The notes beneath the pieces were generated by a model. That model did not search any database and was not told where the DNA came from. It saw only the letters and a list, made by a program, of their open reading frames with translations. Below, one piece after another: positions 32,208 to 43,245 of a stretch of 64,000 bases of DNA (position 1 is the first letter of the stretch; the number at the start of each line of letters is the position of its first letter). This DNA is from Locusta migratoria (taxonomy: Eukaryota > Arthropoda > Insecta > Orthoptera > Acrididae), in contig CM048744.1 in the NCBI GenBank assembly GCA_026315105.1, forward strand, positions 353,029,168-353,093,167. The letters run 5' to 3'. The position numbers and the translations under genes are program-made.

Positions 32208-34337
32208 TAGTGATGGGAACAATCGAATGAAAACAATCGATTCATTCGTTTGTTGGGAAAAAATCGATCATTCGGTTGTAGTTTCTCGTATCGGTTGAAT
32301 TATTCATTCGTTCTTCTGAGTGAAACCAGTCGGTGGGACCAACCGAACGAAACAACCGATTCAGTCGGTTGGACTCTTCATTCGTTCTTTTGAGTTAAAC
32401 CAGTCGGTGGTATCAACCGAATGAAAAAATCGACGCAGTCGGTTGGACCACTCATTCCTTTTCTTTTGAGTTAAATCAGTCGATGGGGCCAACCGAATGA
32501 AAAAATTGACACAGTACGTTGGCCTTTTCATTAGTTCTTTTAAGTGAAACCAGTCAGTGGAAGCAACCGAATGAAAGAGTCAGTCAGTCGTAGTTTTACT
32601 TTTTTTTTTTCCCCCCGAATGAAAGTAGTCTGTGGGAACAACCGAATGAAAACATGCGAAACTTTTACAGTTTTGTACATTGACTGAATTATCATTCTTT
32701 CTTTTAAAGTGAAAAGAGGCAGTACGTTTTTCGCGGGGAGTGGGGACTCGAGAGGGGGTGCTCCTCGCTTGCGTTTTCACTGCTGACAGCGCCAGCAGGC
32801 GCGCGCCAAACTCCACACAACAGTGTCTGGCGGCGTCGCAGGGCGTGCCATCGCCGATTGTTGTCGGTTACTTACTGTCTCAATAAAGAAGCGTCGAAAC
32901 TACAGGGTGTTCCAAAATGATCGCTACAAGTTTAATCTCGCATACTGTATCTCCGAAGTGGGAACAGGTAGAAACGTGCGGTTTGCGGCTTATTGTTCAT
33001 ACATATCTAAGGTACTAGTAGGACAGCGTTAAGTATTTTAACTTTGAGCATATTTGCTAGAACCAAATTCGAAGATCACTAAAACATTAGATATTGTAAA
33101 AAAAGTTTATCACAGTATTTTGTACAAAAATGTTTCTTATAAAAATATTTTTGTTAATTCCATCTAATTTGAAGGAGTACGAGAAGACATACAACATTTA
33201 TCAGTGCTGTAAATTTCCTTCACCGCGTCTGTATTCGTCAACGGTGTATGAAAACATTCATCTCAAGTTTCATAATTATTCACTCTTGTCACAGATATTT
33301 CTGTGGTTATCGGTGAAACGGTGTGGAGGTTTATTCCATCCCTGCGCCATGTACCATACAAAATCTTAGATGCCACTTGTTTTGAAAGTCAAGGGTGCTA
33401 AATTTCATCAGGATCGGAATAAACTCTATATTGGCGTCGACTTCTGGAATACCTTCTCTCATGCATCGAACTAAAGTAGATGTAGACGGTGACCATTCTC
33501 TTTCTTTGAAGGTGAAGAGTGAAATATATCATTAAAATTCGAATACAAACGGAATTTGTTTAGGTTAGTAGGTAAAGTACCCTCCGCCATGCGCCTACGA
33601 AATTTATTGTACACAGTTACCTTCGCCTTGTTTTAAAGGTCTAGTGTGCAAAATTTCATCAAGATCGCAGCCAAATTGTGGTTTTTGTCGAAGTTAGTAT
33701 GTAAAGTACCCTCCGCCATGCACCGAATTAAATTTGATGCAGGGAGTGACGTTTCTCTTGCTTTGAAGGTCAAGTGTGCAAAATTTCATCAAGATTGGAA
33801 CAAAACTGCAGATTTGCATGCAATAGAAACAGACACACTGCTATATTCTTAAAATTTGTGTTTAAGAATGTTTCATGCTGAACCACGGTTCATTTATACC
33901 CGAAAAGGCTGAAGGAGTATGCAAATAAAGTCACTCAAAGTCGATGAATTAATAAAAACATCCATATAACTGCAGAAACCGACAAAGACTTTTTCCAGTC
34001 GGTTGTATCGCATCAAGTGAATCCACTCAATGCCGAGAACATTCATATAAAGGACAGAGACTTGTTTCATTCGGTGCTCCCGCATCGACTGAAACCACTC
34101 AAACCCACTGAATGAGTGAAAACATTCATATAGCGGCTGCAACCGACAGAGATTGGTTTCATTCGATTGTTTCGCATCGACTGAAACCACTCAAACCCCA
34201 CTAGTGAGTGAAAACATTCATACAGCCACAGAGACTATTTTCATTCGGTTGTTTCATTCGACTGAAAAAACCGACTGAACGAAAAAACAACCGATTGACC
34301 AATCGGTTGTTAAAAACAGTCGGTTGTCCCATCACTA
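32208..34337. mobile_element. Complete non-autonomous hAT element, 2130 bp
   Basis: The element begins TAGTGATGGGA at 32208 and ends with the exact reverse complement at 34337. It is flanked by a perfect 8-bp duplication, GAAAGGAG, at 32200-32207 and 34338-34345. An AGTGATGGG-type terminus with 8-bp duplications is diagnostic of the hAT superfamily. Both ends carry arrays of short sub-terminal repeats built on CAACCGAATGAA and CAGTCGGTTG: 32215-32670 on the left and 33990-34330 on the right, in opposite orientation. Transposase commonly binds such motifs. The interior has a CpG-rich patch (32740-32860), an ACAGGGTGTTCCAAAATGAT fragment near 32901, and a 129-bp-period array. No transposase remains, so it would have been moved in trans. 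Confidence 0.9.
33330..33830 (+). repeat. Imperfect tandem array, 129-bp period, inside the hAT element
   Basis: Four diverged units. The last two are clearest: GTAAAGTACCCTCCGCCATG starts at 33572 and again at 33701, and each is followed about 70-80 bp later by TGCAAAATTTCATCAAGAT. Units 1 and 2 (from about 33335 and 33450) are more diverged. The small frames at 33646-33852 are by-products. Confidence 0.7.
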
Positions 34338-34345
34338 GAAAGGAG

Positions 34346-34974
34346 GAGATACTGTAAAACATTTTTGAGGAGAATCAGTGAAATTTTGTGTTAGAAGTGA
34401 AGAAATATTACGTTCAACGTCTAAGTAACACCAACAGTCACGCAATACAAATGTATTTGATATGACTCATCGGTAAACAGCTAGATTCTCAATGCTCTGT
34501 CGAAAATACTAATTCTTTTTAGAACCGATGACAATATGTAGGAATTTATTAGGCCCCAAAATCAGCCAATTCTGAGCAGAAAACTAGCGATTCATATCCA
34601 GTGCTGCATTAATAGTTCGAGAAAATTTATAGTTTGGTATCTGTACACACACTGGAAATTCAGCTGCGGGAGAGGGGGAAGATATTGGAAAATGTGATTA
34701 CAGGAAATCATCGAGATTTCTTTTAGTCTTTGTCGCCACAGTTCTCCAACTTCCAACCAACACGTGGTGTCCCACTTAAGCTAAGCAACTCGGGTACGTT
34801 GAATAACAATCCCAGCGGGAAACTGGCTCGGCGAGCAGGCAGGATTTGGAGGCCATTAGAAGGCAACAGAAAATCCCCACTGAATTGTTTCCCGTGAGAA
34901 CCCTGCGGCTTTGCTTAGTATTAAATTGTCCCTCGCATTATAAGAGGAATACGCAAAGCAGAATATTCGTTGAA
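34346..34974. other. No recognised feature
   Basis: Unique sequence. The last 200 bp may be the 5' continuation of the retrotransposon fragment at 34975, but I see no conserved motif. Confidence 0.35.
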
Positions 34975-35130
34975 TACTTCAGCTGGGAAGTTTACCTTCG
35001 TAGGAAAAGAAATGAATCAGTATAACCTGGATAATATTGGGCTCCGCGAGGCTCGCTGGAGAAAAAGAAACAGTAACTACAGGGATGGTGCTGTAATTAT
35101 TCTTAGCAATCTAGGCAACCTGTGAACCTG
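34975..35130 (+). mobile_element. Non-LTR retrotransposon endonuclease fragment
   Basis: The plus frame reads AGKFTFVGKEMNQYNLDNIG, LREARW and YRDGAVIIL. This matches the start of apurinic-type LINE endonucleases (pattern MxxYxLDIxGLxExRW), where the E in the LxExRW block is the metal-binding glutamate. It belongs to the same kind of element as the reverse transcriptase at 22.3 kb. Only about 50 codons remain, and the Jockey 3' end at 35137 abuts it in the opposite direction. Confidence 0.6.
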
Positions 35131-35136
35131 TAAAAA

Positions 35137-36045
35137 ATAGGGCCTTTTTTGTGGTTTTAGGGCGCACAACTGCTAAGGTCATTAGCGCCCAGACAAGAAC
35201 AGATCTAAAAAAAAAAAGTAACTGCCAATTAGAACATCAAGAAAAGGCTAAAAACGAAAGATAAAATAAAGTTAAAAGGGTTAAATATCCTTTGATAAGT
35301 TGGCCAAGTTGATAAAACGCAAAACTCTAGCAGCTGCTCGTGTGTCATCAGCTAAAATTTCCTCCAGAGTAGACGGAAATCGAAGGACTACACGGAGATG
35401 AATTAACACAAGTCAGTAAAACATGTCTCACTGTCAGCAGTTCACCGCAGGAGCACAGCGGTGCAGGGTCGGCGGATAGCAAGTGACGGTGGCTGAAACT
35501 GCAGTGACCGATCCGCAACCGGGCCAGGGTGATCTCTCGCCGAGAGGGGCGTGAGGAGGTCCTCCAAGCGGTCGGGATCGGTTTTACAGTTCTCAATTTA
35601 TTGTTGTACAGTGAAAACCACGCACTGTGCCATGACACGATACTCCGGCGAAGAGCCCGTTGAACATCGTCCGATGGGACGCAAAAGGTAGCCATGCGAT
35701 GCGAAAGAGCTGCGGCCTTGGCTGCTATGTCGGCGGTCTGATTCCCTGGCACACCCACGTGGCCAGGGACCCACAGAAAAGAAACGTGACAGCTGTCATC
35801 TGCTAGCAACTGGAGGGAGCGTTGGATCCGATACACGAGAGGATGGTTCGAGAAAGGGTCCTTAAGACTCTGCAGGGCACTAAGGGAGTCCGAACAGATG
35901 GCATAGAAAGGTTGGCAGTGGCGGCAGGTATACAAAACAGCCTGGTGGAGGGCAAAAGGCTCAGCCGTGAAATTCGAGCACCGGTCAGGGAGCTTGTATT
36001 GGAAACTGTGGTCCCCGACGACGAAGGCAGATCCGACACAGGGCC
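35137..36045 (-). mobile_element. 5'-truncated Jockey-type non-LTR retrotransposon 3' end
   Basis: Minus strand: an RNase H reading frame (36040-35348), a 3' untranslated region, and a terminus containing CTGGGCGCTAATGACCTTAG and GTGCGCCCTAAAACCAC before an A-rich end near 35137. From memory this conserved tail is typical of abundant orthopteran Jockey elements. The 5' cut at about 36045 is the usual result of incomplete reverse transcription. A clear target-site duplication could not be identified. Confidence 0.85.
35348..36040 (-). CDS. Retrotransposon RNase H domain, C-terminal part of ORF2
   Basis: About 230 codons open without a stop. Visible motifs in order: CVGSAFVVGDHSFQYKLPD, FTAEPFALHQAV (the catalytic glutamate), AICSDSLSALQSLKD (second aspartate), VSFLWVPGHVGVPGNQTAD (histidine and last aspartate), then a cysteine/histidine-rich tail, RLRIGHCSFSHRHLL and CSCGELLTVRHVLLTC, likely a zinc-knuckle-like end. 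RNase H removes the RNA strand during reverse transcription. The block that would give the first catalytic aspartate (YTDGS) lies at or beyond the truncation point, so the domain is incomplete at its start. The open frame suggests recent insertion. No start codon of its own; the methionine near 35935 is internal. Confidence 0.8.
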   Translation of the reverse strand, partial: CVGSAFVVGDHSFQYKLPDRCSNFTAEPFALHQAVLYTCRHCQPFYAICSDSLSALQSLKDPFSNHPLVYRIQRSLQLLADDSCHVSFLWVPGHVGVPGNQTADIAAKAAALSHRMATFCVPSDDVQRALRRSIVSWHSAWFSLYNNKLRTVKPIPTAWRTSSRPSRREITLARLRIGHCSFSHRHLLSADPAPLCSCGELLTVRHVLLTCVNSSPCSPSISVYSGGNFS

Positions 36046-36173
36046 ATTTGAATCATATTTATGGCCTTATTGCTGAATTATCGGATGAGGTAAAACAGTT
36101 ATCTCTTTCATATAACTAGTCCTTAGAAGAATAAAGTAGTAACAAATACTTCAAATGCTGGACTACTTAAGTT

Positions 36174-36181
<8 letters not shown>

Positions 36182-36250
<69 letters not shown>
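36182..36250. repeat. (GA)n microsatellite
   Basis: Uninterrupted GA run of about 69 bases. Confidence 0.97.
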
Positions 36251-36254
<4 letters not shown>

Positions 36255-38569
36255 TAAAAACCGCAGGTAATGTGCAAAGAAAACCCGGAACAGTTACGTA
36301 ACTCAATACAAGACGTGAAAGAGTAAAACATTAAAAGAAAAGCCCCAGGACGGGCTGCTCCTAGAGATCACAACATCCGTGTGACGAGAAGGGTAGGTAA
36401 ATCTCGAGAACATAGGAACCACACAGGGACCTACTCCCGGGAGGGGAAACCGTAAAATAAAACATGCAACAGCCGTGCTAATGTTAAAAGGCATATTGTC
36501 AGCGACAATGGGTCGGATGTAGCACCGTACCCATCTGGAGATGTGTCATCGGCAAAACAGTCGCAGCACTGGGAATGATACACGCTCCAGTCAGCTGCCT
36601 AGAGCCGACTTGTATCCATGGACTAGCACCGCCGCCAGGAAGTTCGCAAAATTCTCCCGATATTTCGGACCTGGGCGTAACTTCTGATGATGAAATCACG
36701 ATGAAGCCTACAGTGAAACCGCTGGAAGACTTCCGTCTTAGAACACTATTTCAGCGGACTGCGGAAATGATCACAATCAGTTATCCATAAAAATGCAGAT
36801 TAAGATCAAATCCACCAAGTAGGACGGAGAAAAAATAAAAGAAGACTTATAGTCAGAAACTTCGGTGAGCTTTAAGGACAAAACTCCACAGCATTAATCT
36901 TGATAAGGAAACATGAGTATCACAAGCATGGGGGCCGAATGAAGGTTATTGTCTTGTCACTTTCGAAACAAAACGACCACGTCACAAAAGTGTAAAACAT
37001 TGTCGTTCCAGGTTCAATGCAGATACATGAACACCGAATACAATGGAAATGTAAAACGTACAGGCCACCCTTAACTTACAGTATCTCTGGTGAGAAAGAA
37101 AGCTATCCAGTATACGTGATATCTTCGAGACAGCAGCAGCACTGAATTTAGTCAACGTGGGTTGGCGGCGGACGACGAGAATGGCAGCCCGAACGGCGAC
37201 AAGAAATTGCGAGGTGGGAACAGTACTATGGAAAACTTTTTCTGGAATTAAGTAATTCACCAACTTACGCCAGACCTATTCTTGCGTAGTGCAGTAAAGA
37301 ATGCAACTCGACATCAAGATACGGAGTAGAAAGGTGGTATTGTGCCGCGTTCATGAAGTACAAAATCATGACAACTGAACGAGGAGGACAGGTCCAATTC
37401 ACTAGTCAATAGTCACACGAACAGTGGTATATTTCTGTGTCTCCGGCCAACCAACTGCTTTGTTTTTTCCAGACTTAGTAAACCGCTACTTAACCACTCT
37501 TCATAATGCGATCTGTCTTATCATAGCTTCCCTTCAACCTATTGCTACACGGAAAGCTATGAAAATAAAGACGGATGGCATTTGGGAAAGTATGAAGCAG
37601 TTCGCCAAAATGTGGAAAACAAAGCGTTTAATAGCACAAAGGTGCAGCTTGTTGAAAGACTGGTGTTGTAGTCTTTTACGGATCTTTGGTGCTGTCGCAG
37701 CGCATAAAGTGGACCGAACGAACAATACTGTCAATATCTGTTGGCGCATTGTCGGGTCAACCACGATATTGGATAGTTCTCTGGCAATAGACAAATATGG
37801 AGAAAATCGTGGAAAGGAACATCGAAGAACTATACCAAACGGAAGAGCAGCGAAAAGGTGCCCAGATCAAATCAAGAAGTCTGTGAGGCACTTAAGCAGA
37901 CCCTCTAAAAGGCTGGTAACCGTCCAGGATGGCGACGTTTGGTTCGTAGGGTCGCGACGTTTGGCATACTTGCTATGATGACTGCACTAACAATAGGTGT
38001 TAACTGAAGGAGTGTCGCAAAGCACTGCAACTTTCATTGCCGACGCCTTATCAGTGCACACTCAGATTCTGTTATATAAGACCATCACCAGCACAACGAT
38101 AAACAAACGAAATGTGGTACACACACAAGTGCCAGTGGTATCAAAGAAACAATCGAGGCGCATTGCTTCGCAAATCTCCAAGATAACAATTTAAATTCTT
38201 ATCTCAAATTGGTTCCATTTCGTCTACTTGTGCGTTGCACAGGTTTCAGTTCTAGTATTTTTCTTGGAGTTTATATTTCACATGTGGAAAATCTCTTTAC
38301 ATCTGAATAATACCAAGTTGAAATAGAGGAGTTCCTTGAGGGGAAAGGGGAAAAAAAACGCATGACAAGCATACTGGATGATGGATGTAAAGAAGATTTA
38401 TATGGAGGTACAGGTGATAAACTAGACGAGTTAAGGGACAGATTCGTGACTTAAGCGCCATGGAAAGTACTAAACACTTCCTAGTTACGAACCTTCAGAG
38501 CAATAAGCTAGTCCAAGGTTAGGACGTCCCCACTGCATAACCGACAGCCCATAAAACGAAAACGAGCGT
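36251..38569. other. No recognised feature
   Basis: About 2.3 kb. It includes the longest unrecognised plus frame in this stretch (37424-37978, 184 codons); its codon use and lack of motifs give no support for a gene. Confidence 0.4.
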
Positions 38570-38792
38570 CTGTGTACAGACACGTCAGGCGAGATGAGAC
38601 GCGGTGTTTGCTTGGCTCCTTGCTAAATACTGCGATGACGCGGGAACCTTGTGCCGAGGTGACCGCGTCGCCTGTGAGGCCGGAGAAGGCGAAAGCCGCG
38701 ACACAGGCCTTGTGGTGTCGCCGGCTGCGGTCAGCCACTGCTGCCTGCACGGGCCACGTGACCGACACACAACAATGGCAGGCGTCTGCCAT

Positions 38793-38793
<1 letters not shown>
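38570..38793. promoter_or_regulatory. CpG-rich islet with palindromic E-box
   Basis: Moderately CpG-rich block ending in GGGCCACGTGACC (E-box CACGTG at 38755-38760), the favoured site of USF/MiT-type bHLH factors. It directly precedes a CA microsatellite. A regulatory role is inference from motif and composition only. Confidence 0.2.

Positions 38794-38846
<53 letters not shown>
38794..38846. repeat. (CA)n microsatellite
   Basis: CA dinucleotide run of about 53 bases. The cysteine-valine and histidine-threonine runs in frames here come from it. Confidence 0.97.
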
Positions 38847-38849
<3 letters not shown>

Positions 38850-39643
38850 ACAAAAAGCACGTTTATCTTACGTGATAGCGTGACAAATCTGATTTTTGCA
38901 CTCATCTCGTAATGCTATTTCGCACCTTACGCTAGATAAAACGTTTACCTCGAATACGAAAAATTAAGGTCCTTTCAATGGCACACACTGTCATCCCCTC
39001 AACGTCTCGACACCGCCACCTTCGTCCGTTTTAACCCCATTCCTCCCCCTCCCCCCTCTCTCCTCATACCTTAAACACTAATTGCAAACGAAACGCTGAC
39101 TGGGAATTCAAGATGCATAAAAAAAGAAGTGAGTAAACGAATTGGGATGTGAGAGAGGCCTCAGTAATTTGTGGTGATTGTAGTATTACGCAGTACAAAG
39201 TAACGGGAAATATTACAAGTAGCCATAAATTTTCCTTTTTCTGTTGTCGAGCGCGAGAAAGAAACAAATTTGTGTAAAATTACTTATGTAAGGAGAATGA
39301 ATGTATGAGGGAGGATCCATTTGTCCTAAGGTTTCAATAGGCTGTGAGAAAAAAACAATCCTCACTTGCAAAATCTTTGGTGAATCTACAACTCCAGAGT
39401 TTAGGTAACAAGGTTAAAAACTATATATAGTAGTATCAGGTTAGCGCCCGCCCTGTCTATTTATATTCATCTAAGTACCACGTTTAATCGGAGGAGGTTT
39501 AAATATCTAGTTGTTGATTTATTGTCTGGCTTGGGGGTAAAATTGCGAAAAATCCGTTCTCTTATAGGGTGGCTCTCCAAATTTCAATTTTCTATTATTA
39601 GGAGTATGGTTTTAGCAATGCTAAGTCAGTAAACCAGGTCAAT

Positions 39644-39644
<1 letters not shown>
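38847..39644. other. No recognised feature
   Basis: AT-rich unique sequence with a short CT-rich stretch near 39040-39065. Confidence 0.4.
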
Positions 39645-39710
<66 letters not shown>

Positions 39711-39721
39711 GCACGCACGCC
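39645..39721. repeat. (GA)n then (GCAC)n microsatellite
   Basis: GA run of about 65 bases followed by three GCAC units. Confidence 0.96.
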
Positions 39722-40434
39722 ATTTTTGTTCAAATTTGTGGATTCCCGAGGACCGTTCTTTAATGCATTAATGTCGGAAAGAAGTGTTGCTGCTGCCTCA
39801 AGTTGGAACTCCTATAGTGTCACAAGTTGATTTTAATTTCGTTACGGGTTCAGCGAGTTGTGCTGTGTGTTTTCTGACGAGATGCAAATAAATGTTCTGC
39901 GATTCACTAAAACAGAAGCAGTTGATCTTTCAGAGTATTCAAACGTGAATGAAAATTGTTGTCTTTTAACTCTTAAACGAGCGCCCAGGGTACTACAGTT
40001 GCAACTACGGAAAGAAACGCCAAAAGAAAAATTGTTCACGGTAGGCCCGGTTATCTTCGTACATGTGCGACTAGCTGGCAATTCCAAAATGTCGGCCCGT
40101 CGGTACCCGACGGTTACTGACATAGGATGCTTTTGGTGAAGTGCCTCGAAATAAGGCGATAACTGACATCTTAGAAAAACTGGTGACTGTAGAATAGTAG
40201 AGCGTTATATCGAAACTTTTCTAAAGAAATTGAAAGAAATAGACTTTTTGGCAAATGAATGCCTTTGTCTTTAACAAAAATGCAATGGGAGTTGTTCATA
40301 ATAATTTGTATGAATAACGATCTTACGTGACATTCCCATGATTTAGTTCATCTTTCCGAACATAAAACGTCCGAAAGTATGGGCATAAACGAGCAGTATG
40401 TTGAAAAATTATCAATACACGTAACAATGAAAAT
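39722..40434. other. No recognised feature
   Basis: Unique sequence. A 7-bp-stem hairpin CCGTCGG-TAC-CCGACGG lies near 40097. Overlapping frames on both strands (39842-40139) are unsupported. Confidence 0.35.
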
Positions 40435-40530
40435 AGCAATTCCTTGTAAGCAAGATACCCGATTTCTAATTCCGGCCGGGCACAAATTTTCAACTGCCAA
40501 CTACCAGCTAACGTCGCAGATACCTTGTGT
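40435..40530 (+). repeat. Fragment of the 6.8-kb palindrome family
   Basis: Contains TAAGCAAGATACCCGATT and CCGGCCGGGCACAAATTTTC, matching the T arm, acceptor end and 3' block of the tRNA-like repeat at 7226-7310. The B-box is broken (ATTTCTAATTCC). No inverted partner is seen nearby. Confidence 0.6.
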
Positions 40531-41257
40531 ATATTCAGAAGAATGTGAGACTATTTGGGAACTGCCATGTGGTAACTGAAAACGGCGAAATCGTGCGCAG
40601 CGGCGGACGCAGAAAAACTAACGCCATTTGGCAGGCAGCTCGTGACCCACACTGCCAATTTATGCTGTGCAAAAAGCACAATGGGTGAAGCTCACTACTA
40701 GAATGTTTGTTTTGCTAACGATCTCTCAACTTTCCCTACACCGTTTAACGCCTCTGTTTTTGTTACAAGCATTGCCGTAACTAGGGTACGGTAGCCAGGA
40801 GTAGTGCACGATATGCCGTTCCAGTGGGTGTGCAAAGAAAAATATACGAAAGAACAAGCGAAAGAGGGGGTAGCAAAGGAAAGAAGACATAATTAGAAAG
40901 CTCTAAACATAAAAATATTCGAAAGCTGTATGAAAAGCTACGAGGTTCACACTGGGGCTACTTTTCCTGGTAGACAGAAGTTTGTTTTCAGCAGTAAGTG
41001 GAGTCAACTCGTTATGTCAAGTGAGTCAGCGAACGATGGTTTCTTCTTTGTACTGACAAACAATGGAAAAGGAACTGAATTTTTAATGCAAGCACTCCAA
41101 CGTCGTGTGTCATCGCATTTTTCAAATGGACCAAATAATTTTAGGAATGCTTACCTTTTACTCAGTTATAATCGTGTACATCACAAATGCATATATACGA
41201 TCAACCAGCAATGCTGATTAAATTGGACCAATTCCTGTAATTTCCCGTTAGGTGCAA
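40531..41257. other. No recognised feature
   Basis: Unique sequence. A plus frame of 95 codons (40930-41217) is not recognisable. Confidence 0.35.
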
Positions 41258-41716
41258 CTACAAGGTGCATCTGAAAAGTTCGGTGAATAGTCCTATATTT
41301 TAAAAACCGCTCTGACGAGCATGAGGTGCCCGCACATACACATTGAGGCACATGTCAACAAGTGCCCCCCCTATCGTGCAAAGCACTGTAGTGAAGCGGC
41401 GGTACACCCTGCGAGCCAGCTAACAGGTCAGTGTGATAACTGTTACTGCAACATGGAGCGCAAAACGGGACAATGCGTTAACATCAAGTTTTGTTTCAAA
41501 TTAGGCAAAACGGCGACAGATCCATGGGATGTTTGTTAGTGCAGGTGTATGGTGTTTAAGCAGTGAGTAAAAAGTGAGTGGTGTAAACGCTTTAGCAACG
41601 GAAAGGAAGGTGTCAAGGACGAGTCACATTCGGGTCGGCCGTCCACAGATAGTGCCAGACAACATCGAAAGAGTGCGACGAATGCTTGCGGATGATCGTC
41701 GGCTTCCTTTGAGACT
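41258..41716 (+). mobile_element. Mariner 5' end and transposase N-terminal half
   Basis: A mariner-like 5' region (GGTGCATCTGAAAAGTTCGG) starts near 41264. The frame reads MERK then NIKFCFKLGKTAT from about 41451. After frameshifts come RTSHIRVGRPQIVPD and NIERVRRMLADDRRLPLRL, which are the helix-turn-helix DNA-binding region and the GRP linker of mariner transposases. The element is cut at 41716, exactly where the retrotransposon 3' end on the minus strand begins. The catalytic domain is absent. Confidence 0.75.
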
Positions 41717-42585
41717 CTACATACTTACTCCGCAATCCACCGTAAGGTGCGTGGCGGAGGGTACACTGTACCACTACTAGGCATTTCCTTTCCTATTAAA
41801 CTCCCAAATATAACGAGGGGAAAATGCCTATTTGCCTCCGTACGAGCCTTAATTTCTCTTGTCTTTGTGATAATTTCGTGAAATGTTTAGTAGGCGTCAG
41901 GAAGATCGTGCTACACTCAGCTTTAAAATCCGGTCCTCTAAATTTTCTCAACAGAATTTCTCGAAAAGAACGTCGTCTTTCCTCCAGCGATTCCCATTTG
42001 TGTTCCCAAAGCATTTCCGTGACACTCGCGCAATAGTCGAATCTATCAGTAACTAACCTAACTGTTCGCCTCTGAACTGTTATGTCTTCCTTTAAACTTA
42101 CCTGCTGCAGATCCCAACACTTGAGCAATACTGAAGACGTGGTCGTACAACCGTTTTATACGCAGTCATTTACAGATGAATTACATCTTCGAAAATTCTC
42201 CCAATAAACCAAAGTCGGCAGTCCGCCTTACAACTGTCCTTACATGTTCGTTCCATACCATATCGCTCTGCAATGTTACACCTAGATACTTTAACGAAGC
42301 GACTGCATCAAGAAGCTCACTACTAATGCTGTATTCGAACATTATGGGATTGTTTGTCCTACTGATGTGCTTCACCTTACATTTTTCTACATTGACAGCT
42401 AGGTACTATTTTTCGCAATAACTAGAAATTTTGTCTATGCTATTACGGTCAATTAAAAATGACACCCTTCCACACAGCACAGCATCATCAGCAAACAGCC
42501 GCAAATTACAAGTTACTCTGTCCATCAGATCATATATACAGATAGCGGTCCTATCACACTCCCCTGAGGACGCCTGATACTCATA
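41717..42585 (-). mobile_element. CR1-like non-LTR retrotransposon, 3' part
   Basis: Minus strand, in order: RRPQGSVIGPLS (about 42575-42540), DLMDRVTCNLRLFADDAVL with the FADD catalytic box (42530-42470), CKVKHISRTNNPIMFEYSIS, YLGVTLQSDMVWNEHV (42380-42230), VQRRTVRLVTDRFDYCASV and TEMLWEHKWESLEERR (42090-41990). It then ends with a 3' untranslated end whose plus-strand form is CCGCAATCCACCGTAAGGTG. Several frameshifts and stops. From memory this is a very abundant Schistocerca element. Its 3' terminus lies directly against the mariner fragment, so it inserted into or beside that element. Homology fades beyond about 42585. Confidence 0.85.
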
Positions 42586-43245
42586 GCAAACAAGTTTTAG
42601 ATCAGCAATGGTTGCTGAGATCCAACGCGTAACCTCAGAGCTTTGAGCGATTCCACAAGAAGCATTTGCTGACTGTGTGCAACAGCTGTACAAACTATTT
42701 CGGAAGCGTATTGTAGCCAATGGCGATTACTTTTGAAGGCCTGTAAAGGTATATTGTTTGTAACTCTTGTTACCTGTATTTCCTGAGAGCATTCACCCAA
42801 CTTTTCAGACACGTAATAATCAAATTCCGTATTTCAACTTAATCTGTTCAATAAACAGTGCAATAATTGTGAGGTATTCATGGTAACTGCAAGCATGGAG
42901 TGGAGGAATTGACGACCAAACCAGATCTAAGTAATGTTTCATTTGCCGTTTACTCTTTGATGACAGGCCCCCGATGTATGGATGACCCCAAATCTAAATG
43001 GAAATCAATGAAGGGAAAAAATCTTTAACTCCCTGAAGCTGTATGCCGTGCGGCAAGCACTCGTCTACAATGAACTACAAAAATGTTTTTAGCTGTCACC
43101 CATGTGTGGTTATTGAAGTGAACACGTAGCGACCATCGTGTACAACAGTTATTTCTTAAGTTTGCTGCCAAGAGAGTTGTTTATATTTTTAACCCCCCCC
43201 CAAATAATGTTTTGGTGTTTGTTGTTATCTTTGAATGCTGTCAAG
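42586..43245. other. No recognised feature
   Basis: Unique sequence; may include further diverged retrotransposon, but no motif is readable. Confidence 0.35.

Noticed and set aside
33330..33830. CRISPR-like array
   Set aside because: Eukaryotic DNA; a 129-bp tandem unit with diverged copies and no short identical repeats alternating with unique spacers.
35137..36045. Target-site duplication for the Jockey insertion
   Set aside because: Short GGGCC similarities at both edges are too weak to call.
37424..37978. 184-codon plus-strand ORF
   Set aside because: Among the longest plain frames in the window, but it has no recognisable motif, no codon bias and no splice or promoter context. Length alone is not enough in 64 kb with six frames.
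38508..38912. Cys-Val and His-Thr repeat proteins around 38.8 kb
   Set aside because: Pure products of the CA microsatellite read in different frames.
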